A stretch of DNA of 10,816 bases from Anaerolineales bacterium. GTDB taxonomy: Bacteria; Chloroflexota; Anaerolineae; Anaerolineales; Villigracilaceae. The notes below the pieces were generated by a model that worked only from the letters and a program-made list of their open reading frames with translations, was not told where the DNA came from and searched no databases. The position numbers were made by a program, and so were the translations under genes. Below, in pieces: positions 1-7,236 of the stretch; the first letter of the stretch is position 1; the number at the start of each line of letters is the position of its first letter. Location: positions 1 through 10,816 of the forward strand of contig JAEURF010000020.1 in assembly GCA_016789205.1 (NCBI GenBank), in the 5' to 3' direction.

Positions 1-42
1 GTGAATTGATTCATTGATATTCAAATTATAGCCTCCCAACAT

Positions 43-75
43 AAAAACAGCCATGAAAAATTCATGGCTGTTTTT
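43..75 (-). terminator. Intrinsic terminator after nirK
   Basis: A perfect 15-bp hairpin, arms 43-57 and 61-75 with a 3-nt loop, lies 21 bases beyond the nirK stop codon. Read leftwards the stem ends in a run of Ts, as expected of a Rho-independent terminator. Because the stem starts with As and ends with Ts it can work in both directions, so it may also end a rightward gene lying left of the window. Bases 1-42 show no gene or motif that I can support. Confidence 0.88.
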
Positions 76-96
76 ATTTCATACAATTATTTTTTA

Positions 97-1857
97 TTAA
101 TGTCCACTGCCTGGCATGGTTTCGCCATCATAAATTTCGAGATTTGGTTCACCTGAAACGGAGAGATAACCTGCTAAGCCGTGTTCGAGTCTTGAGAGAG
201 CATGGTCAACTAAGATGTAGTTGCCTGGCACTTCAACTTTGAACTCAACCATGGTTGCGCCACCAGGAGGGACGATGGTTGTTTGTACATCGGTCAATGG
301 ATTGGATGTAAGTGATGCTTGGTCGTAAACCCTGTCAAATATTTCACCAATCACATGGAAGGATGAAATGAAGTTTGGTCCACCAACACCGAAGTAGATA
401 CGAACTGTTTCACCAACGTTTGCATGGAGCATGTGGTCTTCACCGGCAAGTGCTAAAGATGCACCATTGAAAACAAAGTATTCAGGATTTTCGTCGAGCA
501 GTTTATCAATATTTTCTGTGAGTGCGCCTTCAGTTCCAAAAGGTTGAGAGGTGTATAACTCACCTTGCATTACATAAAATTCCCGGTCTACTGGTGGTAA
601 GCCACCTTCAGGTTCAACGAGGATTAATCCGTACATGCCATTTGCCATGTGATGTGCAACCATTGGCGTAGCACAATGATATACAAACACACCAGGATTA
701 AGTGCTTTGAATGTGAATGTAGTCTCACCACCCGGTGTAGTTTGAGTTGAGACCGCGCCGCCACCTGGACCTGTAACTGCGTGCAAGTCAATAGAGTGTG
801 CCATCATGCTGTCGGGTAAGTTCTTAAGATGAAGTTCTACTGTATCACCTACACGGATTCGTAAGAATGGACCAGGCACCTTTCCGTTGAACGTCCAATA
901 CTTGTAAGTTGTGCCATCTGCTAATTTGCCTACTAATTCAACAGCTTCTAAATTGATGACAACATGTTCAGGCGCGCGGTCTCCAATTGGAGCGGGAATG
1001 TCAGTTGGGTCTCGGACGATGTCCACTGCATTCGGGTCAGCTGGACCTGCGGCTTCAACTGGGGCTATTTGTTGTGAAGTAAATTGGCTTGACCCAGTTG
1101 ATGATTGTTGCGAGGAAACACCAGAACCGACAATTAATTTTCCTTCCATGCCTAATTGTCTATGACCGGGGACGGCACAGTAATACATAAATGTGCCTTC
1201 TTCTCCAGCGATAAATTCTATAGTTATGCCTTCTGCTGTAGAAACATCTTCAGACTTAGCATTGAACTCATCAACATAAAGGTTATGAAGAACACCTTCA
1301 CTGCTTGTTAGATGGATTTTTACTAAATCGCCTGGGTTGGCGGTCAAATCAGGGTTTACTTGACCATTAATATCGCCACCTACACCGATATAAACCATCT
1401 TGCCATTTACGAATCTGCCATCAAGCGTGTATTCTACTGTTCCTGCTATTGCTCCTTTGCCGACTACTAAAATTCCCCGCATACCTAGCCGCTTAAAATT
1501 CGTATCGTAATATTCAAGTGAAGTATCCTCATTAGGAACTGTGAAAGTAAGAGAGGTGGTTTCTCCTTGCTTTTTAATAGTGGTTGATTCAATATTTAGG
1601 TCTGGGAAAACGATATTGTGTGTTCCCCAACCGCTGTTAACAAGCATAACAGTAATGCGTTCACCGGGCTTAGCGCGTAGAGAAGGATTAACAACACCAT
1701 TGATATCTCCATTTACCCCCACAAAAACAAATTGCCCGCCACGCAAGTCAGTTGTGAGAACAAATTCTTCCGCAACGGTAATTTCGCTACTTGGAATACA
1801 GGCGGTTATAAGCGTAAGTACAAGTATTATAGCCAAAAGTCTTTTAAGAATATTCAT
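97..1857 (-). CDS. nirK: Copper nitrite reductase lipoprotein with two N-terminal cupredoxin domains
   Basis: Reduces nitrite to nitric oxide in denitrification, probably tethered to the outer face of the membrane. The protein has 586 residues against about 340-380 for classical NirK. A signal sequence ends in a lipobox (LITAC, Cys20). Cupredoxin domain 1 (about 30-140) and domain 2 (about 145-255) are clear tandem copies sharing a G-x-GDING-x-VNP motif. A Ser/Gln-rich linker (about 258-280) leads to the two-domain NirK core (about 290-586). Core ligands are all visible: type 1 copper His354, Cys395, His403, Met408; type 2 copper His359, His394, His552; catalytic Asp357 and His501. Domain 2 keeps a full type 1 site (His191, Cys227, His232, Met237) and could pass electrons to the core. 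Domain 1 has lost its Cys (Asp118) and second His. The ATG at 1857 is chosen over an upstream ATG at 1890 because TAAGGAG lies 6 bases before it and the signal peptide starts there. Asp357 and His501 argue against a laccase. Confidence 0.93.
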   Translation of the reverse strand: MNILKRLLAIILVLTLITACIPSSEITVAEEFVLTTDLRGGQFVFVGVNGDINGVVNPSLRAKPGERITVMLVNSGWGTHNIVFPDLNIESTTIKKQGETTSLTFTVPNEDTSLEYYDTNFKRLGMRGILVVGKGAIAGTVEYTLDGRFVNGKMVYIGVGGDINGQVNPDLTANPGDLVKIHLTSSEGVLHNLYVDEFNAKSEDVSTAEGITIEFIAGEEGTFMYYCAVPGHRQLGMEGKLIVGSGVSSQQSSTGSSQFTSQQIAPVEAAGPADPNAVDIVRDPTDIPAPIGDRAPEHVVINLEAVELVGKLADGTTYKYWTFNGKVPGPFLRIRVGDTVELHLKNLPDSMMAHSIDLHAVTGPGGGAVSTQTTPGGETTFTFKALNPGVFVYHCATPMVAHHMANGMYGLILVEPEGGLPPVDREFYVMQGELYTSQPFGTEGALTENIDKLLDENPEYFVFNGASLALAGEDHMLHANVGETVRIYFGVGGPNFISSFHVIGEIFDRVYDQASLTSNPLTDVQTTIVPPGGATMVEFKVEVPGNYILVDHALSRLEHGLAGYLSVSGEPNLEIYDGETMPGSGH

Positions 1858-1863
1858 TGAATG

Positions 1864-1870
1864 CTCCTTA
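1864..1870 (-). promoter_or_regulatory. Ribosome binding site that sets the nirK start
   Basis: TAAGGAG on the minus strand lies 6 bases before the ATG at 1857. The alternative upstream ATG at 1890 has no such site and falls inside a palindrome, so 1857 is the better start. Confidence 0.85.
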
Positions 1871-1888
1871 CATTTTATGAGTTTTACC

Positions 1889-1913
1889 ATCGGAATTTTG
1901 ATAAAATTCCGAT
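1889..1913. promoter_or_regulatory. Perfect 11-bp dyad upstream of nirK
   Basis: Arms ATCGGAATTTT (1889-1899) and AAAATTCCGAT (1903-1913) are exact reverse complements around a 3-nt centre. The element sits 31 bases upstream of the nirK ATG, immediately downstream of the predicted transcription start. It could be an operator for a dimeric regulator that blocks the start, or a hairpin at the 5' end of the mRNA. It has no U-tract and faces into nirK, so I do not call it a terminator. The regulator is unknown. Confidence 0.6.
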
Positions 1914-1924
1914 AGTTTGCTCTA

Positions 1925-1974
1925 AGCCTACGACTAATTCATTTGCCTGTCTTTGCGCTAGCGCAAGTAACAGG
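1925..1974 (-). promoter_or_regulatory. Candidate nirK promoter with Crp/Fnr-type operator
   Basis: A perfect 14-bp palindrome TTGCGCTAGCGCAA (1953-1966) has the 5-4-5 layout of Crp/Fnr-family sites (compare TTGAT-N4-ATCAA of FNR/DNR). It is flanked by a second matching pair, CCTGT (1946-1950) and ACAGG (1970-1974). The minus strand shows TAGGCT at 1930-1925 as a weak -10. A start near 1918 would put the palindrome centre (1959.5) about 41.5 bases upstream, the class II activator position. There is no good -35, as expected of an activator-dependent promoter. The geometry is seen in the sequence; the regulator's identity is inferred. Confidence 0.5.
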
Positions 1975-1991
1975 AAACCACTTAAAAATGG

Positions 1992-2025
1992 ATAAAAGCC
2001 AAACCTTTTATGGTTTGGCTTTTAT
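1992..2025 (-). terminator. Intrinsic terminator of the helicase-glycosyltransferase-lipoprotein operon
   Basis: Perfect 14-bp hairpin, arms 1992-2005 and 2012-2025 with a 6-nt loop. The stem ends in TTTTAT read leftwards. It lies 38 bases past the stop of the lipoprotein gene and separates that operon from nirK, so nirK needs its own promoter. Confidence 0.87.
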
Positions 2026-2063
2026 TTTGTGAATTTCGACAACATTAATTAAAAATACTAAGC

Positions 2064-3362
2064 CTATTTTGTTTCCGCAGAATCCACATCCACCATCATC
2101 ACGGATGTATCCACAGCCTCAAAATCATTTCCTGTTAACACATCTAACAAATGAAGCATATCATTATCCCAGCGTTCATCAGGCACGCCGCTCACATACC
2201 AATTTGAACCATTGTCTGCTAAAACTATTCCATATGTTTTGAAGGCTTGTAAAATCACTTGCATTTCAGGCGGAAAACCTGAAATATCATAATCCGCTTT
2301 CAAGCGGAAGCGTGCACCCATTGGCGGAATGCCGTCTTGTGGGTCAGAGGTTTGATGTCTGGCGGGCCAAACGTATCCAGCAGTTTCTTCAGCGGTGAAT
2401 CGCAACGCATGTTTAATTTCACCTGCGAGGATTTCATCATAACGAACGAGTCCCGGCAAAATAGGTAAACCTGCCGCATCAGCAGATGTCCATGTATCAG
2501 GACGTAAATAATTTGCATTCAAATCCCACATTGCGCCAGAACCACCATACCATTCTGTGCCGTCAAAACTGGCATCATAAATTTCATAGAGATAACAAGT
2601 ATCTGTATCTACAATTAAGATGTGATGGTCACTGCCATGTTCAATTAAAGGGTTTGCTGGAATTGGATAAGCACCAATATCTGATTCATCAGGATAATAA
2701 AATTCAGGTACAAAAAAACCAACTTGAGTAATGGCTACTACATTATAAGGAATGCCAATTGGTCCACCGTCCCATTCACCAGAACCAAAGTCCATGTGAA
2801 AACTTTCAGATAAGCCAATACTCGCAGTCCATGAATCAGATTGCGGGTGAGTTGGAAGCGAGTCAATGGGCGTGTTCCAAAAATTGTTAGCTGGAAACAT
2901 CGGGCAATTTGCAATCATTGGGCTTGTGCCGATAATTTCAGGTTGTGTTTCAGCGCTGGCTTTTGATAATTTAATTTCACCCAAGTCCATGCCTGCTTGT
3001 GAGGGAAATCCTTGTAACATGTTAATGGCTTGATAGCCTTGCGCTTCAATGCGAATGCCAATTAAATCTTCATTGTTAAATAAAATATTTTCAAAAATGA
3101 ATTCACCATCTTGATTTGTCGTTGTCCTGCGATTACATGTTTCCTCTAGATTAAATGAATTGGAATCATGTTGACAAATCACCACCGCCTCAGCAATCGG
3201 GACACCTGTTTCTGCATCTATAACCTTTCCTTTAATAGATGCAGTTCCCAAATCGCCGATGTTACTCGGTTGAGGAATTGAAGTCTCTGTCACAGTTGGG
3301 GTGGCTGTGCTACAGGCAAACATCAACAAAGCCAGAAATAAAAATATAATTTTGAATTTCAT
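2064..3362 (-). CDS. Secreted lipoprotein with carboxypeptidase-regulatory-like domain and conserved uncharacterised domain
   Basis: 432 residues. An N-terminal signal sequence ends in a lipobox (LLMFAC, Cys17) followed by a Thr/Ser/Pro-rich stretch, so the protein is probably lipid-anchored outside the cell. Residues about 40-130 look like a CarboxypepD_reg-like beta-sandwich: a G-x-V-x-D-x-x-T-G-x-P-I-A-x-A start, then a T-x-x-DGEF-x-F strand, then an A-x-GY end. From about residue 150 to the end lies a block that I recognise as common in secreted hypothetical proteins of Actinobacteria and Chloroflexota. Marker motifs are CPMFPANNFWN, DFGSGEWDGGPIGIPY, TDTCYLYE, TSADAAGLPILPGLVRYDE, YVWPARH and LADNGSNWY. 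Its function is not known to me. The start follows the upstream gene's stop with one base between, and AAGG lies 5 bases before the ATG, so the two are probably translationally coupled. Confidence 0.8.
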   Translation of the reverse strand: MKFKIIFLFLALLMFACSTATPTVTETSIPQPSNIGDLGTASIKGKVIDAETGVPIAEAVVICQHDSNSFNLEETCNRRTTTNQDGEFIFENILFNNEDLIGIRIEAQGYQAINMLQGFPSQAGMDLGEIKLSKASAETQPEIIGTSPMIANCPMFPANNFWNTPIDSLPTHPQSDSWTASIGLSESFHMDFGSGEWDGGPIGIPYNVVAITQVGFFVPEFYYPDESDIGAYPIPANPLIEHGSDHHILIVDTDTCYLYEIYDASFDGTEWYGGSGAMWDLNANYLRPDTWTSADAAGLPILPGLVRYDEILAGEIKHALRFTAEETAGYVWPARHQTSDPQDGIPPMGARFRLKADYDISGFPPEMQVILQAFKTYGIVLADNGSNWYVSGVPDERWDNDMLHLLDVLTGNDFEAVDTSVMMVDVDSAETK

Positions 3363-3363
3363 A

Positions 3364-4485
3364 TTAACCTTTTTCTTTTAATGACTGTAACTGCTTGCGG
3401 ATAATTACAATAACCAACGCAGTATTAATTAAGGAGCCTATCAATACCACAATCGGTTGCGCGCCAAATAAAAATACGGAATACGCAATCGTGGAACTGA
3501 CTTGAAACATGATTGGCACAAACCAAATTTCAGGGAATAAAACCGCAATTGCATAAGAAAACACATCGGCCGGGTAAAAATACCGGTCGTGCATTTTCGG
3601 GAGCAGAAATGGAATTAATGACGCGCTCGCTAATGCTGTAAATGCAATTTGCTTTTGGGTGACTTTGTCTCCCGCTTTCCAGTTAATCCAAGCCCAGATT
3701 AACATTGAAATAAAGAATATCCCTAATCCAATTTCAAAGATGGGATGATAAAACTCGTTTGGAATGACAAAATATAAATTTGGTGCATATCGTGATAAAT
3801 TTTCAAATTGGTCAACTTGCCCTGCGTATAAAAAGAGAATGCTTTCCAAACTTCTGCCAAGAAATAGAGTTGGTAATGCTAAAACGATATAAACAACTGG
3901 AATAATAAAAAAATAATACCAACTGATTTGCTTTCTTAGAAACATGATTCCTAAAAATGGAAGCAAAAAAATAGATTGCGCTTTGAATGAAAATGCAACG
4001 CCGAATGCCAGCATGGCATTCAAAGGTTTTTCTTTTAATAAAAAATAAAAACAAACCAAAAGAAAAGATGTATACGCACTATCAATTTGACCCCAGCCCG
4101 TGCTGTTCAATGTAACTGTGGGTAATAAGAGAAAAATAATGGCAAATAAAAATGATTTGTCATTATTAAATTTAATGCGCGCAATCTTGTAAATTGCAAT
4201 CGCAGAGACAACATCAAACAAAGTTGGGATAAGTTTTATTGCAGGAACTGAATCTAAAAATAATGTAGAAAGCCATAGTAAATATAAATAAGCAGGTGGG
4301 TAGTTTGAAAATTCTCCGTTTGCTAAACCCATCACACCGTTTTGTTTGAGGAAGTTATACCAAGTTTGGATGAGCGCTAAGTCCCCATTCGATAAAATTA
4401 AAACTTGAAAGCGAATATACATTATAAGAATTACAAGAAAGAAACTTAATATCCATAAAGGGCGTTTCATTAAAATATTCATCAT
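3364..4485 (-). CDS. GT-C fold polyprenyl-linked sugar glycosyltransferase (membrane)
   Basis: 373 residues with about ten hydrophobic segments spread over the whole length: an integral membrane protein. Motifs fit the GT-C superfamily of lipid-phosphate-sugar-dependent transferases (mannosyltransferase-like). The first external loop has an acidic residue (Asp35 in SNGDLALIQTW) in the usual catalytic position. It is followed by YPP (62-64), GWGQIDS (130-136), a segment ending in SFKAQSIFLLP, and LPKMHDRYFYP around His299. It probably moves a sugar from a polyprenyl phosphate donor to an acceptor outside the membrane; donor and acceptor cannot be read from the sequence. It starts in an ATGATG that holds the upstream helicase's TGA stop, a 4-base overlap typical of coupled genes, with a modest AGGCGG site just before. 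Directly downstream is a surface lipoprotein, a possible but unproven acceptor. Confidence 0.82.
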   Translation of the reverse strand: MMNILMKRPLWILSFFLVILIMYIRFQVLILSNGDLALIQTWYNFLKQNGVMGLANGEFSNYPPAYLYLLWLSTLFLDSVPAIKLIPTLFDVVSAIAIYKIARIKFNNDKSFLFAIIFLLLPTVTLNSTGWGQIDSAYTSFLLVCFYFLLKEKPLNAMLAFGVAFSFKAQSIFLLPFLGIMFLRKQISWYYFFIIPVVYIVLALPTLFLGRSLESILFLYAGQVDQFENLSRYAPNLYFVIPNEFYHPIFEIGLGIFFISMLIWAWINWKAGDKVTQKQIAFTALASASLIPFLLPKMHDRYFYPADVFSYAIAVLFPEIWFVPIMFQVSSTIAYSVFLFGAQPIVVLIGSLINTALVIVIIRKQLQSLKEKG

Positions 4486-6575
4486 TCCGCCTGATTTTGC
4501 AACACCTTTTGAAATGCTCTTAATAATGCGCCACGCTGTTCAATACCTGATTCGCCTAAATCTGATATTGTCAAATAAACTTTTTCTCTACATCGGCTGA
4601 GCAAGCCACCAATTAATCTGGCTAAATTTTGAGTCTCTGATTCAACTTCGTCCGCATCTGTCCACAGCCTGCCAGATTCCCAATGACGTGACAATATGTA
4701 GGGATGAGTCAACGGTTGTGACAGGCGTTGCACCCAGCCTGAGGAACCCGGCTCAAGCCAAAACTGAATCGAGGCGGGTTTATTCATCATCAAGAATGAA
4801 TAAGCAGGTGCGACTAAAACAGCATCTTTATCTTCGGTGCGCCATGCTTCTAAATATTGGGCGGCGATGACTCCATCTTCAAGCATCGCTAAATATTCAC
4901 GACCCAAATCAAATGAAGGTGTATCCATGCCAACAATGGATGGCTCCATTGCGTTGCGAAATTTTTTGATTGATTCAATTAGGCTGGATGCGACGCGAAC
5001 CGCATCGAGATTATCGTGAAATCCAAAACCATTTTGCGAAATCACCTCGCCAAATAATTTTCGTAAAAAGAAATCAAGTGGTGTTGGGAAAGATGAACGA
5101 TATTCTTCAATCCAATTGCGCAAGGTTGTATATCTTTCGCCGAGTGCATAGGTGATTCTTTCTTGTGTTTCGGGCTTGATTTCATTAAAAGTGGAAAGCC
5201 GAAAATCACGCTGGCGATAAACAATTTCTGTCAACAATTGCGCGCGGATTAAATCTGTATTCAGTGCAAACATGAAGGCTTGCGCTAGGTCAAATTTTGT
5301 CGGGCGCACATTCCAGTGGGGATGTGCCAATGCGGATAAAGTTAATAAAGTTTTGCTGGCGGTTTCATCTCTTAATGAACGCGATGGACGATGTGTGCGC
5401 CACGGAATATTTTCTGCATCCAAACGATTGATAATTGAAAAGCGCAACGCATCCGAAAGATACGGTGCGAGAATGACAATTTCAGCAGGCGGAATGCCTT
5501 TATCTTCAATTAGTGATTTAACTTCCTTTGTAATTTCATCCAACATTTCTGGATGAAAATGCGTGAGAATAAATTGCATTGCAGGGTTGGCATCGTTGTT
5601 TTCAACCAATTCATTGCCTGTAATTGCATTAACTAATGAATTTGATAAATGAATAACTTCGTCTGAAGAAACAAAACTTTCGTTTAAGTCAATCACTTCA
5701 TCACAGACTTCACTTAACGTGTAACCCGTAATTGGGTCACCGCTCAGGAAAGAACGATAACCTGCATTTTGGTCATAAATCAATAAAGCCGAATCAAATT
5801 CATTCAGCCATTCTAAAATTAAATCATGCGCACTCGGCGCATCTTCTTCTACATTGTCATAAATCAAATGCCGATATGTACTCGTCAAATAATTTCGGAC
5901 TTGGTCGTTCGTCCATAAATAATTGTTGAAGACTTCCATTTGTAATGAGAAATCAAGCAAATTGTGTTCTAAACAGTAATTTCTAAATCGAATCGCACAA
6001 TCTTGCACATCTTGATAAATCCTTCTTTGACCGGGCTCACCAAACCAAGCCGCATCCAAACGTGCGCCAATTTCTGTATGCGGAAAACGCACCAACACGG
6101 CTTTGTTTAAATTATCCAATATTTGTGAATACAAACGATTGCGATTAATCGTCAGCGATTGAAAATATCCACCATCTTCAATTAACGGTCGCACCAAATG
6201 CGCCATGTAATATTGTGCTGTTTCAAGCGTGAGAAAAATTGGCGGTAAATCTGGGTTTCTAAACCCAGCCTGTTCAGCCGCGAGGGGCCAGAACAAATCA
6301 CACATGCGTTTTGCTAAACCACCAATCGTAGCGGATGTTACTTCTCCGCCTGCGATTCTTTCTGGCGTATATAGCAATTCGAGATATGGTTCCTGCAACG
6401 TTCTTTGCGGCGTAAGCATGAGGATTGAGTCCGCCGCGATTCCCTGCGACAATAAATATCGCATCCTTTCCACACCGACAGTTGTTTTGCCCGCGCCGGC
6501 AGGTCCTTGCACGAACAGTTTTAAGTCGAGGGTTGATTGAATGATGCGCTCTTGAATCAAGTTGAATTCATGCAT
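4482..6575 (-). CDS. UvrD/Rep-like superfamily 1 helicase, degenerate Walker B
   Basis: 697 residues; probably an ATP-dependent DNA helicase or translocase of the SF1A/AddB type. Visible in order: a Q-motif-like FNLIQ (Gln8), Walker A GPAGAGKT (24-31), a motif Ia-like LTPQRTL (about 54-60), and a motif II-like LIYDNVEED with Asp240. Next come a YDQNAGYRSFLSGD segment resembling motif III/GDxxQS, EIVILAPY as the start of the second RecA-like half, and a C-terminal VYLTISDLGESGIEQRGALL resembling motif VI. The usual DE of motif II is DN here (Asn241), so the normal catalytic Glu is missing, although acids follow at 243-245. No RecB-type nuclease tail is seen. The ATG at 6575 must be the start because the next Met lies after Walker A. 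No Shine-Dalgarno site is visible, consistent with the leaderless promoter described separately. First gene of the operon. Confidence 0.8.
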   Translation of the reverse strand: MHEFNLIQERIIQSTLDLKLFVQGPAGAGKTTVGVERMRYLLSQGIAADSILMLTPQRTLQEPYLELLYTPERIAGGEVTSATIGGLAKRMCDLFWPLAAEQAGFRNPDLPPIFLTLETAQYYMAHLVRPLIEDGGYFQSLTINRNRLYSQILDNLNKAVLVRFPHTEIGARLDAAWFGEPGQRRIYQDVQDCAIRFRNYCLEHNLLDFSLQMEVFNNYLWTNDQVRNYLTSTYRHLIYDNVEEDAPSAHDLILEWLNEFDSALLIYDQNAGYRSFLSGDPITGYTLSEVCDEVIDLNESFVSSDEVIHLSNSLVNAITGNELVENNDANPAMQFILTHFHPEMLDEITKEVKSLIEDKGIPPAEIVILAPYLSDALRFSIINRLDAENIPWRTHRPSRSLRDETASKTLLTLSALAHPHWNVRPTKFDLAQAFMFALNTDLIRAQLLTEIVYRQRDFRLSTFNEIKPETQERITYALGERYTTLRNWIEEYRSSFPTPLDFFLRKLFGEVISQNGFGFHDNLDAVRVASSLIESIKKFRNAMEPSIVGMDTPSFDLGREYLAMLEDGVIAAQYLEAWRTEDKDAVLVAPAYSFLMMNKPASIQFWLEPGSSGWVQRLSQPLTHPYILSRHWESGRLWTDADEVESETQNLARLIGGLLSRCREKVYLTISDLGESGIEQRGALLRAFQKVLQNQAE

Positions 6576-6581
6576 GAAGCG

Positions 6582-6610
6582 AGAATACAGGAGTGTGTGA
6601 GTTTTGTCAA
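6582..6610 (-). promoter_or_regulatory. Sigma70-type promoter of the helicase operon, probably leaderless
   Basis: On the minus strand, TTGACA (6610-6605, perfect) is followed by a 17-base spacer and TATTCT (6587-6582). Only six bases separate the -10 from the ATG at 6575, so transcription should start on or next to the A of the start codon. No ribosome binding site exists upstream, which fits a leaderless mRNA. Confidence 0.72.
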
Positions 6611-6644
6611 TAAAAAGTAAAGCGAGGCTATCTCATTTTCCAGT

Positions 6645-6672
6645 TATAATTGCCACACTGACTTTAAAGGAG
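6645..6672 (+). promoter_or_regulatory. bcp -10 box and ribosome binding site
   Basis: A perfect TATAAT lies at 6645-6650, with no convincing -35 at 16-18 bases upstream. A transcript starting near 6657 would carry AAAGGAG (6666-6672), 12 bases before the ATG at 6685. That spacing is long but usable. It makes 6685 the start rather than the earlier in-frame ATG at 6604, which would lie upstream of this promoter. Confidence 0.6.
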
Positions 6673-6684
6673 AAATCCGAGACC

Positions 6685-7149
6685 ATGCCTATTGCCTCTG
6701 GCGTACCTGCACCCGATTTTGAATTATTAGATGATACCAACACAAAGCGAAAACTTTCAGACTTTCGCGGCAAGAATGTGATTTTATATTTTTATCCAAA
6801 AGACGATACCCCCGGCTGTACAAAAGAAGCCTGCAATTTTCGAGATGATTATTCTGCTTATGAAAAAGCAGGTGTAGTGATTTTAGGCGTTAGCCCAGAT
6901 ACGGTTGAGTCACACGTTAAATTCAAAAAGAAATTTCAACTTCAATTTCCATTATTAGCAGATGAAGACCATAAAGTCTGTGATTTGTATGGCACGTGGG
7001 GACCGAAAAAATTTTTAGGCAAAGAATACGAAGGCGTTTTACGAACCACATTTCTAATTGATGAGCAAGGTAATATCAAAAAGACTTATGAAGACGTGCG
7101 CCCATCAGAACATAGCAACCAACTGCTCGCAGATTTAGGATTAACTTAA
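6685..7149 (+). CDS. bcp: Thioredoxin-dependent thiol peroxidase (BCP-type peroxiredoxin)
   Basis: 154 residues, the usual size of the BCP/PrxQ family. Cytosolic enzyme that reduces hydrogen peroxide and organic hydroperoxides and is recycled by thioredoxin. The peroxidatic Cys45 lies in DDTPGCTKEAC, with the resolving Cys50 five residues later, the pattern of two-cysteine BCPs. The thioredoxin-fold strand NVILYFYPKD, the GVSPD loop and the late VLRTTFLID strand are also present. The start is MPIASG at 6685: an in-frame extension back to 6604 would add 27 residues that are not part of the family and would lie upstream of the TATAAT. The gene is monocistronic, divergent from the helicase operon and ended by its own hairpin before the oxidase promoter. 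It makes sense as peroxide defence beside an oxygen-respiring system. Confidence 0.95.
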   Translation: MPIASGVPAPDFELLDDTNTKRKLSDFRGKNVILYFYPKDDTPGCTKEACNFRDDYSAYEKAGVVILGVSPDTVESHVKFKKKFQLQFPLLADEDHKVCDLYGTWGPKKFLGKEYEGVLRTTFLIDEQGNIKKTYEDVRPSEHSNQLLADLGLT

Positions 7150-7164
7150 TCAACTCAAAATTTC

Positions 7165-7199
7165 AATCTCTGTGATTATTTATCAATCACAGAGATTTT
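7165..7199 (+). terminator. Intrinsic terminator after bcp
   Basis: Perfect 13-bp hairpin, arms 7165-7177 and 7185-7197 with a 7-nt loop. It lies 15 bases past the bcp stop and is followed by a T-rich tract reaching about 7210. Confidence 0.88.
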
Positions 7200-7236
7200 G
7201 TTCTTTTCTTAAGGCTGATTGAGAATAGTTATACAG

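Noticed and set aside
97..1857. Laccase or other multicopper oxidase instead of NirK
   Set aside because: The core has the NirK pattern: one type 1 and one type 2 copper set plus Asp357 and His501. The HCHxH trinuclear motif of laccases is absent.
1858..1890. Upstream ATG at 1890 as the nirK start
   Set aside because: It would add 11 polar residues before the signal peptide, has no ribosome binding site and lies inside a palindrome; 1857 has TAAGGAG at good spacing.
911..1915. Plus-strand open frames across nirK
   Set aside because: They are antisense to a strongly conserved protein, are low in complexity and have no family features.
4688..6540. Several short plus-strand frames within the helicase gene
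   Set aside because: No ribosome binding sites or recognisable motifs; shadows of the minus-strand gene.
6604..6684. N-terminal extension of the peroxiredoxin from 6604
   Set aside because: It is outside the family alignment and upstream of the TATAAT and AAAGGAG signals.
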